Source: Candidatus Nitricoxidivorans perseverans
GTDB lineage: Bacteria; Pseudomonadota; Gammaproteobacteria; Burkholderiales; Rhodocyclaceae
Length of the DNA stretch: 64,000 bases
Assembly (NCBI GenBank): GCA_030246985.1
Contig: CP107246.1
Span: 436,282 to 500,281 of the forward strand
Reading direction: 5' to 3'
Position 1 is the first letter of the stretch. Every line of letters starts with the position of its first letter. Positions 24,625 to 34,986 of this stretch are shown here, one piece after another. Position numbers and translations under genes: made by a program. The notes beneath the pieces are model-generated. The model saw only the letters and a list, made by a program, of their open reading frames with translations, was not told where the DNA came from and did not search any database.

Positions 24625-27600
24625 CGGACCTTCTCGTCCTTGACGCCGAAAGCCGCCTGCGCGCGCTGGAGGAAGGCTCGTTCATCGTCGAGGCTCCCGC
24701 CGGGGCGGGCAAGACGGAGCTTCTGACCCAGCGCGTGCTGATGCTGCTCGCGCATGTGGAGGCGCCGGAGGAGATCGTCGCGATCACCTTCACCAACAAG
24801 GCCGCCGCGGAGATGCGAAGCCGCATCCTCGATGCCTTGTCGCGGGCGGCGGACGACGATCTTCCGGCCGAGCCGCACAAGCGCGTCACTTTCGATCTGG
24901 CGCGGGCCGCGCTGGCGGCCTCCGAAGCGCACGGCTGGGGGCTGCTCGATCATCCGGGCCGGCTGCGCGTGACGACCATCGACGCATTCTGCGCGGGGCT
25001 TGCGCGGCAGATGCCGGTGCTCTCGCGCTTCGGCGGTCAGCCGCGCCTGGCCGAGAATGCCGGCCGCCACTACGACGATGCGGCGCGACGGGCGCTCGCC
25101 TGGCTGGAAGATGTGGAAGGTGGGGAGCCGCTGGCCGAGGCCGTGGGCCGGGCGCTGGCGCATCTGGACAACGACGCGCCCCGCCTCGCGGGGCTGCTGG
25201 CCGCGATGCTGGCGCGGCGCGACCAGTGGCTGCGCCACGCCTTGCAGACCTCCGTACAGGAGGAGGCGGAGGCGGCGCTGACGGCGCTGGTGGCGCGCGA
25301 CCTGGCGCGGGCGGCGGAAGTCCTCCCCGGCCGCGTGCAGGAATCGCTGATGCCCGTCGCCCGTTTCGCCGCGGCCAACGTGGCCGACGATCACGCGCTT
25401 GCCCCCCTGCGCGACTGGACGCGGCCGCTGCGGGCGGAAGCCGATGAACTGCCGCTGTGGCGCGCGGTGGCCGCGCTGCTGCTGACGGACGAGGGCACGC
25501 CGCGCAAGTCGCTGAACAAGAACATGGGCTTTCCGCCCAAGGTGTCGGACGCGCAGAAGCAGGCGCTGCTGGAGATCGTGGGCGCGCTGTCGGAAACGGA
25601 CGCCGCCGCGCTGGCGGGGGTGCGCCGGCTGCCCGACGCCGGTTACACGGAGGAGGAATGGGCGACGGTCGCGGCGCTGGCGGAGCTGCTCAGGCTCGCG
25701 GCTGCGGAGTTGTGGACCGTCTTCCGCGAAGCCGGCGAGGCGGACTTCATCGAGGTCGCAAGCCGTGCGCTCCAGGCGCTGGGCGAACCGGAGGCGCCGA
25801 CCGATCTCGCGCTGGCGCTCGACTGGCGCATCCGCCATCTGCTCGTCGACGAGTTCCAGGACACGAGCCCGGCGCAGGTCGCTCTGCTGCAAAGGCTCAC
25901 CGCCGGCTGGACGCCGGACGACGGCCGCAGCCTCTTCCTCGTCGGCGACCCGATGCAGTCCATCTACCGCTTCCGCAAGGCCGATGTGGGGCTGTTCCTC
26001 GCGGCGGCGCGGGAGGGCATCGGCACCGTGCCGCTGCAACGCCTGAGCCTCTATCGCAACAACCGCTCCCGCGGCGCCGTGGTGGGCTGGATCAACGCCG
26101 TTTTCGCCGGCGTCTTTCCGGCCGGCGACGACGCGGCGTCGGGCGCGATTCGCTACCGCCCCTTCGCCGCCACGCGCGAGGCGGCGCCGGAGGCCGGCGT
26201 GGCGGTGCATCCGCTGGTGGCGGGCAAGGAAGAGGATGGCGGGGCGATGGAGGCGGAAACCATTGTCGCGATCATCGACGCCGAGCGCCGGGCCGATCCG
26301 GCGCGGGGAATCGCAGTGCTCGTGCGCGCGCGCGGCCACCTGGACGCGCTGGTGGCGCTGATCCGCCGCCAGCGGCCCGACCTCGCCTTCACGGCCGTGG
26401 AGATCGACCGTCTCGACCGCCGCCAGCCGGTGCAGGACCTGCTCTCGCTGACGAAGGCGCTCTTTCACCCCGCCGACCGCGTGAGCTGGCTCGCCGTGCT
26501 GCGCGCGCCCTGGTGCGGCCTGACGCTTGCCGACCTGCACGCCCTGGCCGGCGACGACCACGGGGCCACGGTCGGGTCGCTGATGAACGACGCGTCCCGC
26601 TGCGCGCGGCTCTCGGCGGACGGACGGGCGCGTCTGGCCCATGCGCGCGCCGCGCTCTCCGAAGCGCTCGCGCACCGGGGCCGGCAGCCGGTCGCGCGCT
26701 GGATCGCGGGGACGTGGATGCGGCTTTCCGGGCCGGCGTGCCTTTCCGATGCCGCCGACGCGGCGGACTGCGAGGCCTTCCTCGACCTCGTCGCGCGGCT
26801 CGGCGCCGCCGGCCGATTCACGCCGGAGCGGCTGGAGGCGGAGATGGAGAAGCTATACGGCGCACCCGCCGCCGCCGACGGCAGCCTCCAGTTCATGACC
26901 CTTCACAAGTCCAAGGGCCTGGAGTTCGACACCGTGATCCTGCCTGGGCTGCACCGGACGACAGGGAGAAACGATTCGCCCCTGATGCTCTGGGAGGAGG
27001 TGATCCTCGACGGGCTTGACGAGCGCCTCATCGCCGCGCCGCTGAAGAAGCGAGGACGGAAGGGCGCCGCGACCTCTTACGACTATCTGGCGGGACTGGA
27101 GCGGGCGCGGTCGGACAACGAGGCGGCGCGCGTGCTCTACGTCGGTGCGACGCGGGCCGTCCGCCGCCTGCACCTCGTCGGCGTGGCGGAGCGCAACGCG
27201 AAGGGCGAGGCAAGGCCGTCGGCCGGAACCTTCCTCGAACTGCTCTGGCCGGCGATCGGCGCGGAATTCGAAAACGCGGCGGAGGCCGGCGCGCGGAGGG
27301 AAGAAGGCGTCCCCCTCATCCCGAAACTCATCCGGCTGGCCGAACCCGTGGCGACGGGCATGCCGGCCACTTCTCCACCTCCTCCTCCCGCCGCCGCGCG
27401 GGGAACGACGGCTTCGTCCCCCGGCGAAACGCTGGAGGCCGCCGTCGGCACGCTGGTTCACGCCTATCTGGAAATGATCGCCCGCGATGGACTGGAGGCC
27501 TGGCCGCCCTCGCGCATCGGCGGCCTTGCGCCGGCCATGGAAGCCTGGTTCGCGCGCAAGGGCCGCGGCGCGGAGGATGCGCGGCGCGGCGCGGCGTTCG

Positions 27601-27944
27601 CGCGGGCGGCGCTCGACGCGACGCTCGCGAGCGAGGCGGGCCGCTGGGTGCTGAAGCCGCGTCCCGGCGCCGCCGCGGAACTCGCGCTCGCCAAAGTCAG
27701 CGTGGACGGCACGGCGGTCCATGTCGTCGACCGCACCTTCGTCGAGGACGGCGCGCGTTGGATCGTCGACTACAAGACGGGGCCGGCGGAAGGCGATCTC
27801 GCGGGCCATGCCGAACAATACCGCCCGCAGCTGGAACGCTACGCGGCCCTGTTCGCGGAGGAGGGGATGCCGGCGCGGATGGCGGTGTTCTTCACCGCGT
27901 CGGGGCGGCTGGCGGAGTTGCCGCCGCAACCGCCACAGGAATAG
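24621..27944 (+). CDS. AddA-like UvrD-family helicase-nuclease
   Basis: The 1107-residue protein is a superfamily 1 helicase with Walker A APAGAGKTELL at residues 25-35, AITFTNKAAAEM, motif II LLVDEFQDTSP near 412, GDPMQSIYRFR, and motifs V/VI in FMTLHKSKGLEFD and RVLYVGATRA. A C-terminal RecB-like nuclease carries WIVDYKTG near residue 1046. It unwinds and degrades DNA ends during recombination repair, as the partner of the preceding protein. GTG 24621 overlaps that gene's stop. Its 3' end overlaps convergent mtfA by 53 bases. Confidence 0.88.
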   Translation: MTDLLVLDAESRLRALEEGSFIVEAPAGAGKTELLTQRVLMLLAHVEAPEEIVAITFTNKAAAEMRSRILDALSRAADDDLPAEPHKRVTFDLARAALAASEAHGWGLLDHPGRLRVTTIDAFCAGLARQMPVLSRFGGQPRLAENAGRHYDDAARRALAWLEDVEGGEPLAEAVGRALAHLDNDAPRLAGLLAAMLARRDQWLRHALQTSVQEEAEAALTALVARDLARAAEVLPGRVQESLMPVARFAAANVADDHALAPLRDWTRPLRAEADELPLWRAVAALLLTDEGTPRKSLNKNMGFPPKVSDAQKQALLEIVGALSETDAAALAGVRRLPDAGYTEEEWATVAALAELLRLAAAELWTVFREAGEADFIEVASRALQALGEPEAPTDLALALDWRIRHLLVDEFQDTSPAQVALLQRLTAGWTPDDGRSLFLVGDPMQSIYRFRKADVGLFLAAAREGIGTVPLQRLSLYRNNRSRGAVVGWINAVFAGVFPAGDDAASGAIRYRPFAATREAAPEAGVAVHPLVAGKEEDGGAMEAETIVAIIDAERRADPARGIAVLVRARGHLDALVALIRRQRPDLAFTAVEIDRLDRRQPVQDLLSLTKALFHPADRVSWLAVLRAPWCGLTLADLHALAGDDHGATVGSLMNDASRCARLSADGRARLAHARAALSEALAHRGRQPVARWIAGTWMRLSGPACLSDAADAADCEAFLDLVARLGAAGRFTPERLEAEMEKLYGAPAAADGSLQFMTLHKSKGLEFDTVILPGLHRTTGRNDSPLMLWEEVILDGLDERLIAAPLKKRGRKGAATSYDYLAGLERARSDNEAARVLYVGATRAVRRLHLVGVAERNAKGEARPSAGTFLELLWPAIGAEFENAAEAGARREEGVPLIPKLIRLAEPVATGMPATSPPPPPAAARGTTASSPGETLEAAVGTLVHAYLEMIARDGLEAWPPSRIGGLAPAMEAWFARKGRGAEDARRGAAFARAALDATLASEAGRWVLKPRPGAAAELALAKVSVDGTAVHVVDRTFVEDGARWIVDYKTGPAEGDLAGHAEQYRPQLERYAALFAEEGMPARMAVFFTASGRLAELPPQPPQE

Positions 27945-28707
27945 CCGCCGGGTCCTGGCGGTAGAACCGCCGCAGTTGCTCGTACACCGCCGGGTACTCC
28001 CCGCGCAGCAGTTCCGGCGTCTCGAAGAAGGCCTCGCTCATGACGGCGAAGAATTCCGACGGATGCTCCGCCGCGTAGGGATCGAGCAGGGTGTCCTCAT
28101 TGCGCGCCTCGGCTTCGTCCACGCGGCGGCGAAAGTCTTCGAAGGCCGGCTCGAAGGCGGCGATCCAGGCGCGGCGCGACATGTCCGCGTGCAGCGGCGG
28201 AAGGCCGTCCACGGCGCCGCTGCGCATGTCGAGCTTGTGGGCGAACTCGTGGATGACGACATTGACGCCACCGGCTTCTTCCGGCGACTCGAACCACGAC
28301 ACCAGCACCGGCCCGCCTTCCCAGGCTTCGCCGAGCACCGGGTCGTCGTACTCGTGCATCACGCCGTCCTCGTCCATGACCTGGCGCGGGATGACGAAGT
28401 CGCCGGGATAGACGACGATGCCGACCCAGCCGCGATACCAGTCCAACCCCAGGTTGAGCACCGGCAGGCAGGCCTGGAGCGCGATGGATATTTGCATGCC
28501 GGCGTCGAGGTCGAGGCCGCGGGCGCCCGTCCATTCCTTCGTCGCGAGGAATTCGCGCGCCATTTGGCGCAGGCGGAGCCGGTCGGCGTCCGCGAGTCGG
28601 TCGAGAAAATGCAAATGGCGCTCGGCCGAGCGCCACTGGTCATCCGTGACGGTGATCCGGTTAATGGCGCGCCCGCGGCGCCATTCGCGGAAGAACCCGA
28701 GAAACAC
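27892..28707 (-). CDS. mtfA: MtfA-type zinc metallopeptidase
   Basis: The product (about 271 residues) has the HEFAH zinc motif near residue 152, inside VVIHEFAHKLDM, and the typical context YPGDFVIPR and PSEFFAVMSEAFFE (third metal ligand region). MtfA proteins are cytosolic zinc aminopeptidases; in enterobacteria MtfA binds the repressor Mlc, and elsewhere its target is unclear. No ATG is available. GTG 28707 (MFLGFFREWRRG) is preferred because TTG 28722 lies within a small hairpin sequence (CCAAG/CTTGG). The gene ends inside the 3' end of the AddA-like gene on the other strand. Confidence 0.85.
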   Translation of the reverse strand: MFLGFFREWRRGRAINRITVTDDQWRSAERHLHFLDRLADADRLRLRQMAREFLATKEWTGARGLDLDAGMQISIALQACLPVLNLGLDWYRGWVGIVVYPGDFVIPRQVMDEDGVMHEYDDPVLGEAWEGGPVLVSWFESPEEAGGVNVVIHEFAHKLDMRSGAVDGLPPLHADMSRRAWIAAFEPAFEDFRRRVDEAEARNEDTLLDPYAAEHPSEFFAVMSEAFFETPELLRGEYPAVYEQLRRFYRQDPAAIPVAVAAATPPAAPTR

Positions 28708-28719
28708 GCCGGGCCGTCC

Positions 28720-28783
28720 CAAGTGTTTCTTGGCCCCCTGGGGGGAGAACCGAGCGGAGCGAGGTTTTCGGGGGGGGGTCTTA
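28720..28783. other. Hairpin-rich, G-run intergenic segment between mtfA and ppiC
   Basis: The segment contains CCAAG-TGTTT-CTTGG, then CCCCC-T-GGGGG, then AACCGAGCGGAGCGAGGTT and a G9 run. Both flanking genes read leftward, so it could be the ppiC terminator or a short repeated extragenic element. No U-rich tail in the leftward direction was seen directly after the stems. Confidence 0.45.
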
Positions 28784-29593
28784 TTATTCGACCTTCGCTT
28801 TGCCGCGCAGTTCGATGATGTGCTTCTCGACCATTTGCTGCTGGATGCGCTGGGCGATCTGCGGCTTCACGCCGTCCAGGGGAGGCGCCTTCAGTTCGCG
28901 GGTGTCCTCGAGCAGGATCACATGCCAGCCGAAGTCGCTCTTCACCGGCGCTTCGGTGTGCTTGCCCTTGGCCAGCTTGATCATGGCGTCGGAGAACGGC
29001 TTCACATAGGCCGCCTGATTGGCCCAGCCGAGATCGCCGCCGCGCTCCTTGGAGCCCGGATCTTTCGACTGCTTGGCCAGTTCCTCGAACTTCTCGCCCT
29101 TGGCGAGTTTCTCGATGATGGCCTTGGCCTCGTCCTCCTTCTCGACCAGGATGTGGCGGGCCTTGTACTCCTTGTCGCCCAAGGCGGCGCGGATGCCTTC
29201 GTATTCCTTCTTGATCGCCTCGTCGCTGACCGGATGGGCCTTGACGTAGTCCTGGAGGTAGGCGCCGATCAGCACGCCCTGGCGGGCCATCATCATCTGG
29301 GCCTGGATTTCGATCTTCTTGTCCATGCCCTTCTTTTCGGCTTCCTGAACGAGAACTTCGCGGCGCACAAGTTCCTCGCGCACGGCATCGTGCAGTTTCG
29401 GGGTGTCCGGCTGCCCCTGGGCCATCTGGCCGGCGAGCAGGGCGTCGGCCCGGGCCTGGGGAATAGCCCTGCCGTTCACGACGGCAAAGGGCTTGTTGGC
29501 GCTTGGTTTGTTGTCGTCCTTGGCCAGCGCGGGGGCGGAAAGCGCCGCAAAGAGGGCGATCAGGGAGGCAACGACGGGAAGGGAGCGGTTCAT
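28784..29593 (-). CDS. Periplasmic peptidylprolyl isomerase, PpiC/parvulin type
   Basis: The 269-residue product has a signal peptide MNRSLPVVASLIALFAALSA ending near PALA. A SurA-N-like helical region follows, then one parvulin domain: YKARHILVEKEDEAKAII, KDPGSKERGGDLGWA and SDFGWHVILLEDTRE. It catalyses proline isomerisation and helps fold envelope proteins. ATG 29593 is preferred over TTG 29599 because AAGGA lies 10 bases upstream. The C-terminus LRGKAKVE is short. It is the sole gene of its unit or begins a unit with mtfA. Confidence 0.9.
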   Translation of the reverse strand: MNRSLPVVASLIALFAALSAPALAKDDNKPSANKPFAVVNGRAIPQARADALLAGQMAQGQPDTPKLHDAVREELVRREVLVQEAEKKGMDKKIEIQAQMMMARQGVLIGAYLQDYVKAHPVSDEAIKKEYEGIRAALGDKEYKARHILVEKEDEAKAIIEKLAKGEKFEELAKQSKDPGSKERGGDLGWANQAAYVKPFSDAMIKLAKGKHTEAPVKSDFGWHVILLEDTRELKAPPLDGVKPQIAQRIQQQMVEKHIIELRGKAKVE

Positions 29594-29649
29594 TGTCAAG
29601 TTTCCTTGTGGTCGGAGGGATCGTCAATGGGCGGAATCATACATCAGCA

Positions 29650-29952
29650 TCATTGTGGAAATACGCGCCTGAAAGGCTTGACGGTGACGCGGGCATAAAC
29701 GCCGGCGGCGACATAGGGATCGGCGTCGGCCCAGGCGTGCGCCGTTTCCAGGGACTCGAATTCGGCGACGATCAGGCTGCCGGAGAAGCCGGCCGGCCCC
29801 GGATCGGGCGAGTCGATGGCCGGGCAGGGGCCGGCCAGCACCAGGCGGCCTTCGTCCTGGAGCGCCGCCAGCCGCGCCAAATGGGCGGGGCGGGCGGCCA
29901 GCCGGCGTTCCAGCGAGTCCGGCATATCCTCGCCGAGAATCATGTAGAGCAT
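29650..29952 (-). CDS. yciI: YciI-like protein
   Basis: The 100-residue product [19 protein letters not shown] has the DabB/YciI ferredoxin-like fold signature: the His of [15 protein letters not shown] and the Asp of [20 protein letters not shown]. Its enzymatic function is unknown; homologues act as dehalogenase- or oxygenase-like proteins. The ATG overlaps the yciB stop (TGATG). The gene pair yciB-yciI is conserved in proteobacteria. Confidence 0.9.
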   Translation of the reverse strand: MLYMILGEDMPDSLERRLAARPAHLARLAALQDEGRLVLAGPCPAIDSPDPGPAGFSGSLIVAEFESLETAHAWADADPYVAAGVYARVTVKPFRRVFPQ

Positions 29953-30500
29953 CAATCGCCCTCCTTCTTCTCCTCGACATACCTGGCGAGGAACATGCCC
30001 TGGGCGACGATGAAGGCCAGCATCAGGCCCATGCCGCCGAAGAGCTTGAAGTTCACCCAGGTCTCTTCGCTGAAGGAAAAGGCCACGTAGAGGTTGGCCA
30101 CGCCCATGAGGACGAAGAAGACGACCCAGGCCAGGTTGAGCTTGCCCCACAGCGGATCGGGCAACGCCACCATCGCCTGTACCTCCATCATCTTGCGGAT
30201 GAGGTTCTTGCGCAGGAGGGTGGCCGATACGAGCAGCACGGCGGCGAACAGCCAGTAGAGCACCGTCGGCTTCCACTTGATGAAGGTGGGGTCGCGCAGG
30301 AGCAGGGTGGCCCCGCCGAAGAAGACGATGAGGCCGAGGCTGACCCAGAGCATGGTGTCCACCTTGCCGTGCCGGAACTTGACCCAGCCGACTTGAATGA
30401 GCGTGGCGGCGATGGCGACGGCCGTGGCGGCGTAGATGCCGGCGAACTTGTAAGTGGCGAAGAAGAGGATGACCGGAAAGATGTCGAACAGGAATTTCAT
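29952..30500 (-). CDS. yciB: Inner membrane septation protein A (YciB)
   Basis: The 182-residue product [20 protein letters not shown] is the classical YciB/IspZ N-terminus. Five hydrophobic helices follow, with [15 protein letters not shown] and [20 protein letters not shown]. The family takes part in envelope integrity and septation. The start overlaps the stop of the DUF3617 gene by ATGA, and the end couples to yciI. Confidence 0.93.
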   Translation of the reverse strand: MKFLFDIFPVILFFATYKFAGIYAATAVAIAATLIQVGWVKFRHGKVDTMLWVSLGLIVFFGGATLLLRDPTFIKWKPTVLYWLFAAVLLVSATLLRKNLIRKMMEVQAMVALPDPLWGKLNLAWVVFFVLMGVANLYVAFSFSEETWVNFKLFGGMGLMLAFIVAQGMFLARYVEEKKEGD

Positions 30501-31066
30501 TGGCCGCCCCCGAACATCTTGCGCATGGCTTCCGGATTGCTCCCGAGCTGTTTGAGCTGCTTCATCTGCTCCGGCGTCATGCCCTGCATGGCCGGCATCT
30601 GGCCCTTTCCGCCGAGGCCGCCAGGCATGGCGGCCATGGGCTCGCCGAAGGTGCATCCGCCCACGCGCTTGCCCGAGTAGTTCATGGTCATGTCCACCTT
30701 CTGGGCTTCGGTGGCGCCCTTCATCCGCATGTGGCCGCCGTAGCTGGACGTGTTGGGACGATCGATCTCGCCGCTGCCGCTTATGCGATTCTTGCCCGCG
30801 CATTCGAAGCGGAAGCTGGTCTTGCTGCCGCTCGTCTTTATGTCCATGAGGCGGCAGTCCTTCTCGACGGGCACCACTTCCTTGGTGCCGGCGCCCTTCT
30901 TCAGGCACTGGCGCATGGTGTTGGCGGGCATGGCGAAGCCGGAGACTTTGTCCGTCATGCTGGAGGTGATCTCCCAGAGTTCATCGGGGCCACCGGCGGC
31001 CCAGGCCGGCGAGCCGAGGCCGAGAGTCAGGGGAAGGGCCAGAGAAAGGGATAGCAACGCGTTCAT
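30497..31066 (-). CDS. DUF3617 domain secreted protein
   Basis: The 189-residue product has a cleavable signal ([20 protein letters not shown], cleavage near AWA). The DUF3617 core follows: [37 protein letters not shown] and the closing [12 protein letters not shown], with conserved cysteines. The function of the family is unknown. The C-terminal tail is Met/Gln-rich ([20 protein letters not shown]). It is the first gene of a three-gene unit with yciB and yciI. Confidence 0.82.
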   Translation of the reverse strand: MNALLSLSLALPLTLGLGSPAWAAGGPDELWEITSSMTDKVSGFAMPANTMRQCLKKGAGTKEVVPVEKDCRLMDIKTSGSKTSFRFECAGKNRISGSGEIDRPNTSSYGGHMRMKGATEAQKVDMTMNYSGKRVGGCTFGEPMAAMPGGLGGKGQMPAMQGMTPEQMKQLKQLGSNPEAMRKMFGGGQ

Positions 31067-31191
31067 TTCAGTCTCCCGTCAGGTCAATGGGCCTGTAACT
31101 TGCCACGAAATGCCGGCTGGATCAACCGGAGCATGTGTCGGCAAGGCCGTATAATTCGCACCTCCGATCCGCCTCCCGCCCCAGATTCGCC

Positions 31192-34100
31192 ATGTCCCGG
31201 ATACTCAAGCTGCGCGGCGCCGCCGCCTTTTCCGCTTCCCGCCTCGCCCGCCTCCAGGAAACCGCCGATGCGGCTCTCGCCGCCGAGCACCAGGTGTTCG
31301 TCGAATGCGACGGCGAACTGAATCCGGACGAGCTGACGCGGCTCAGGGACCTGCTGGGTATTCCCGAGACCCTGCCGCCCGAGCCGGCGGGCGATCTGAT
31401 CCTGGTCGTGCCGCGGCTTGGCACGATCTCGCCGTGGTCCTCGAAGGCGACCGACATCGCCCGCAACTGCGGCTTCGCGCAGGTGAAACGCATCGAGCGC
31501 GGCATCGCCTACCGCGCCGCCGGCAGGGTCGATCCCGCCCGCCTGCACGACCGCATGACCGAATCGGTGCTCGATTCCATCGATGCCGCCGACGAATTGT
31601 TCCACCACTATGCGCCCCAGCCGCTGACCACGGTCGATGTCCTTTCGGGCGGGCGGGCCGCGCTGGTCGCCGCCAATGCCGAACTTGGCCTCGCGCTTTC
31701 CGATGACGAGATCGACTACCTCGTCGAGAACTTCACCAAGGTGGGCCGCAATCCCACCGACGTCGAGCTGATGATGTTCGCCCAGGCGAATTCCGAGCAC
31801 TGCCGCCACAAGATTTTCAACGCCTCGTGGACGGTGGATGGCGAGGACCAGCCCCTCTCCCTGTTCGGCATGATCCGCGAGACGCACAAGGCGCATCCGG
31901 AAGGCACGGTCGTCGCCTATTCCGACAATGCCTCGGTGATCGAGGGCGCGACGATCAATCGCTTCGTGCCCGGCGCGGGCGGCAAGTATGGTTACGTCGA
32001 GGAGACGACGCACATCCTCGCCAAGGTCGAGACGCACAACCATCCGACGGCCATCTCGCCCTTTCCCGGCGCGGCCACCGGATCGGGCGGCGAGATCCGC
32101 GACGAGGGCGCGACCGGGCGCGGCTCCAAGCCCAAGGCCGGCCTGTGTGGATTCTCCGTCTCCGACCTCGACATCCCAGGCCACGCGCAGCCCTGGGAAT
32201 CGGGCTACGGCAAGCCGGACCGCATCGCCTCGGCGCTCGACATCATGATCGAGGGGCCGATCGGCGCGGCGGCCTTCAACAACGAATTCGGCCGGCCGAA
32301 CCTCGCCGGCTACTTCCGCACCTTCGAGCAGGCATTCGACGGCGAGATGCGCGGCTACCACAAGCCCATCATGATCGCGGGCGGCGTCGGCAACATCGCC
32401 GAGCGCCATTGCTTCAAGAACCCGTTCCCCGCCGGCACGCTGCTGATCCAGCTCGGCGGGCCGGGCATGCTGATCGGCCTGGGCGGCGGCGCCGCCTCGT
32501 CGATGGCGACTGGCGCCAACACCGCCGACCTCGACTTCGCCTCGGTGCAGCGCGGTAACCCGGAGATGCAGCGGCGTGCGCAGGAGGTCATCGACAGATG
32601 TTGGCAAATGAGCTGTCAGATGGGCAAAGAAAACCCCATCCTCGCGATCCACGACGTCGGCGCGGGCGGCATCTCCAACGCCATGCCGGAACTCGCCAAC
32701 GACGCCGGGCGCGGCGCGCGCTTCGAGCTTCGCAGCGTGCCGAGCGAAGAGCCGGGCATGTCGCCGCGCGAGATATGGTCGAACGAGGCGCAGGAGCGCT
32801 ACGTGCTCGCCATCGCGCCGGAACGCCTCGACGAATTCCGGGCGCTCTGCGAGCGCGAGCGCTGCCCCTTCGCGGTGCTGGGCGAGGCGACCGCGGAACG
32901 GCGGCTCGTGGTCAGCGATTCGCACTTCGGCAACGAGGCCGTCGACATGCCCATGGACGTGCTGCTCGGCAAGCCGCCCCGCATGCACCGCGACGCCGCG
33001 CGCAAGCGCGTCGCCATGCCCGCGCTCGATCTCTCCACCATCGACCTGAAGGAGGCGGCGTTGCGCGTGCTGCGCCTGCCCTCGGTGGCGGGCAAGGGCT
33101 TTCTCATCACCATCGGCGACCGCACCGTCGGCGGCATGACGGCGCGCGACCAGTTCGTCGGGCCGTGGCAGGTGCCGGTGGCCGACGTGGCCGTGACGAC
33201 CATGGGCTACGACACGACGCTGGGCGAGTGTTTCGCCATGGGCGAGCGCACGCCGCTGGCGCTGTTGAACGCGCCGGCCTCGGGCCGCATGGCGGTGGGC
33301 GAGGCGATCACCAACATCGCCGCCGCCGACATCGGCGATCTTGGCAAGGTGAAGCTGTCGGCCAACTGGATGGCCGCGGCCGGCCACGGCAACGAGGACG
33401 CGGCGCTGTTCGATACCGTCAGGGCCGTTGGCCTGGAGTTCTGCCCGAGCCTCGGCGTGTCGATCCCGGTCGGCAAGGATTCGCTGTCGATGAGGACGCG
33501 CTGGGAAGAGGACGGCAAGCCGAAGCAGGTCACCGCGCCGCTGTCGCTGATCGTCACCGCCTTCGCGCCCTGCGCCGACGTGCGAAACACGCTGACGCCC
33601 GAGCTTCGCCGCGATGCCGGCGAAACGGATCTGATCCTGATCGACCTGGGTGCCGGCCGGAACCGTCTCGGCGGCTCGGCGCTGGCGCAGGTTTACGGCG
33701 TGTCGGGCGACATGCCGCCGGATGCCGACGCGGCGCTGCTCAAGTCCTTCTTCGACACGATCCAGCGGCTGCGGCCGATGATCCTCGCCTACCACGACCG
33801 CTCGGACGGCGGCCTGTTCGCCACCGTCTGCGAGATGGCCTTCGCCGCGCATGCCGGCGTGTCGCTCGCGCTGGAAGGCGACCTGCTGCCGGCGCTGTTC
33901 TCGGAGGAACTCGGCGCGGTGGTCCAGGTCCGCCGGGCCGACCGCGACGCGGTGATGGCGGCGCTTGCAGGACTGCATGCGCAGGTGATCGGAACATTGA
34001 ACGACGCCGGCGAGATCCGCATCGCATCGGGCGGCGCGACCGCGTTCGCCGAATCGCGCGTCGAGCTCCAGCGCGCCTGGAGCGAGACGAGCCACGCCAT

Positions 34101-34980
34101 CGCCCGCCTGCGCGACGACGCGGCCTGCGCCGACGAGGAATTCGACGCGCTGCTCGATGCCGATGATCCGGGCCTGTCGGCGACGCTGACATTCGATCCC
34201 GCCGCCCCGTTCATTGCCTCGGGCGCGAGGCCGAGGATTGCGATATTGAGGGAGCAGGGCGTGAACGGCCAGGTCGAGATGGCCGCCGCCTTCGATCGCG
34301 CCGGCTTCGATGCCGTCGACGTGCACATGTCCGACCTCCAGAACCGCCGTGTCGCCATGGCTGACTATCAGGGCTTCGTCGCCTGCGGCGGCTTTTCCTA
34401 CGGCGACGTGTTGGGCGCGGGGCAGGGCTGGGCGAAGTCCATCCTGTTCAACGACCGCCTGCGCGACGACTTCGCCGCGTTCTTCGCGCGGCCCGGCACC
34501 TTCGCGCTGGGCGTGTGCAACGGCTGCCAGATGATGGCGCACCTCGCGCCCCTCATCCCCGGCGCGCGGGACTGGCCGACGTTTCATCGCAACCGCAGCG
34601 AGCAGTTCGAGGCGCGCTTCGTGATGGTCGAGATTCCGGAGTCGCCCTCGGTCTTCCTCGCCGGCATGGCCGGATCGAGGCTGCCCATCGTCGTCTCGCA
34701 TGGAGAGGGCCGCGCGGTCTTCGCCGGTGAAAACCGGGCGATGGCCGCGCTGCGCTACGTCGACAACCGCGGCAACGTCGCCACGACCTATCCGTTCAAC
34801 CCCAACGGCTCGCCGGAGGGACTGGCCGGCGTGACAACGCCCGACGGCCGGTTCACGATCATGATGCCCCACCCCGAGCGCATCTTCCGCGCGGTGCAGA
34901 TGTCCTGGCATCCGCGGGGCTGGGGAGAGGACAGCCCATGGATGGCGATGTTCCGCAACGCGCGGAAGTGGGCGGGGTAG
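31192..34980 (+). CDS. purL: Phosphoribosylformylglycinamidine synthase, large single-chain type
   Basis: The 1262-residue protein is of the size of the single-chain PurL of gamma- and betaproteobacteria. It catalyses the glutamine-dependent conversion of FGAR to FGAM in purine synthesis. It begins [20 protein letters not shown] and contains [34 protein letters not shown] and [16 protein letters not shown]. The C-terminal glutaminase has GVCNGCQMM (nucleophile Cys near residue 1108) and HPER near 1227. The ATG at 31192 is chosen; an upstream extension to 31135 has no family support. A TATAAT box lies at 31150-31155, 37 bases upstream, without a clear -35. Confidence 0.95.
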   Translation: MSRILKLRGAAAFSASRLARLQETADAALAAEHQVFVECDGELNPDELTRLRDLLGIPETLPPEPAGDLILVVPRLGTISPWSSKATDIARNCGFAQVKRIERGIAYRAAGRVDPARLHDRMTESVLDSIDAADELFHHYAPQPLTTVDVLSGGRAALVAANAELGLALSDDEIDYLVENFTKVGRNPTDVELMMFAQANSEHCRHKIFNASWTVDGEDQPLSLFGMIRETHKAHPEGTVVAYSDNASVIEGATINRFVPGAGGKYGYVEETTHILAKVETHNHPTAISPFPGAATGSGGEIRDEGATGRGSKPKAGLCGFSVSDLDIPGHAQPWESGYGKPDRIASALDIMIEGPIGAAAFNNEFGRPNLAGYFRTFEQAFDGEMRGYHKPIMIAGGVGNIAERHCFKNPFPAGTLLIQLGGPGMLIGLGGGAASSMATGANTADLDFASVQRGNPEMQRRAQEVIDRCWQMSCQMGKENPILAIHDVGAGGISNAMPELANDAGRGARFELRSVPSEEPGMSPREIWSNEAQERYVLAIAPERLDEFRALCERERCPFAVLGEATAERRLVVSDSHFGNEAVDMPMDVLLGKPPRMHRDAARKRVAMPALDLSTIDLKEAALRVLRLPSVAGKGFLITIGDRTVGGMTARDQFVGPWQVPVADVAVTTMGYDTTLGECFAMGERTPLALLNAPASGRMAVGEAITNIAAADIGDLGKVKLSANWMAAAGHGNEDAALFDTVRAVGLEFCPSLGVSIPVGKDSLSMRTRWEEDGKPKQVTAPLSLIVTAFAPCADVRNTLTPELRRDAGETDLILIDLGAGRNRLGGSALAQVYGVSGDMPPDADAALLKSFFDTIQRLRPMILAYHDRSDGGLFATVCEMAFAAHAGVSLALEGDLLPALFSEELGAVVQVRRADRDAVMAALAGLHAQVIGTLNDAGEIRIASGGATAFAESRVELQRAWSETSHAIARLRDDAACADEEFDALLDADDPGLSATLTFDPAAPFIASGARPRIAILREQGVNGQVEMAAAFDRAGFDAVDVHMSDLQNRRVAMADYQGFVACGGFSYGDVLGAGQGWAKSILFNDRLRDDFAAFFARPGTFALGVCNGCQMMAHLAPLIPGARDWPTFHRNRSEQFEARFVMVEIPESPSVFLAGMAGSRLPIVVSHGEGRAVFAGENRAMAALRYVDNRGNVATTYPFNPNGSPEGLAGVTTPDGRFTIMMPHPERIFRAVQMSWHPRGWGEDSPWMAMFRNARKWAG

Positions 34981-34986
34981 GCGTTC

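Noticed and set aside
31150-31155. TATAAT upstream of purL taken as a promoter
   Set aside because: No convincing -35 hexamer was found at the right spacing, so it is not listed as a feature, only noted with purL.
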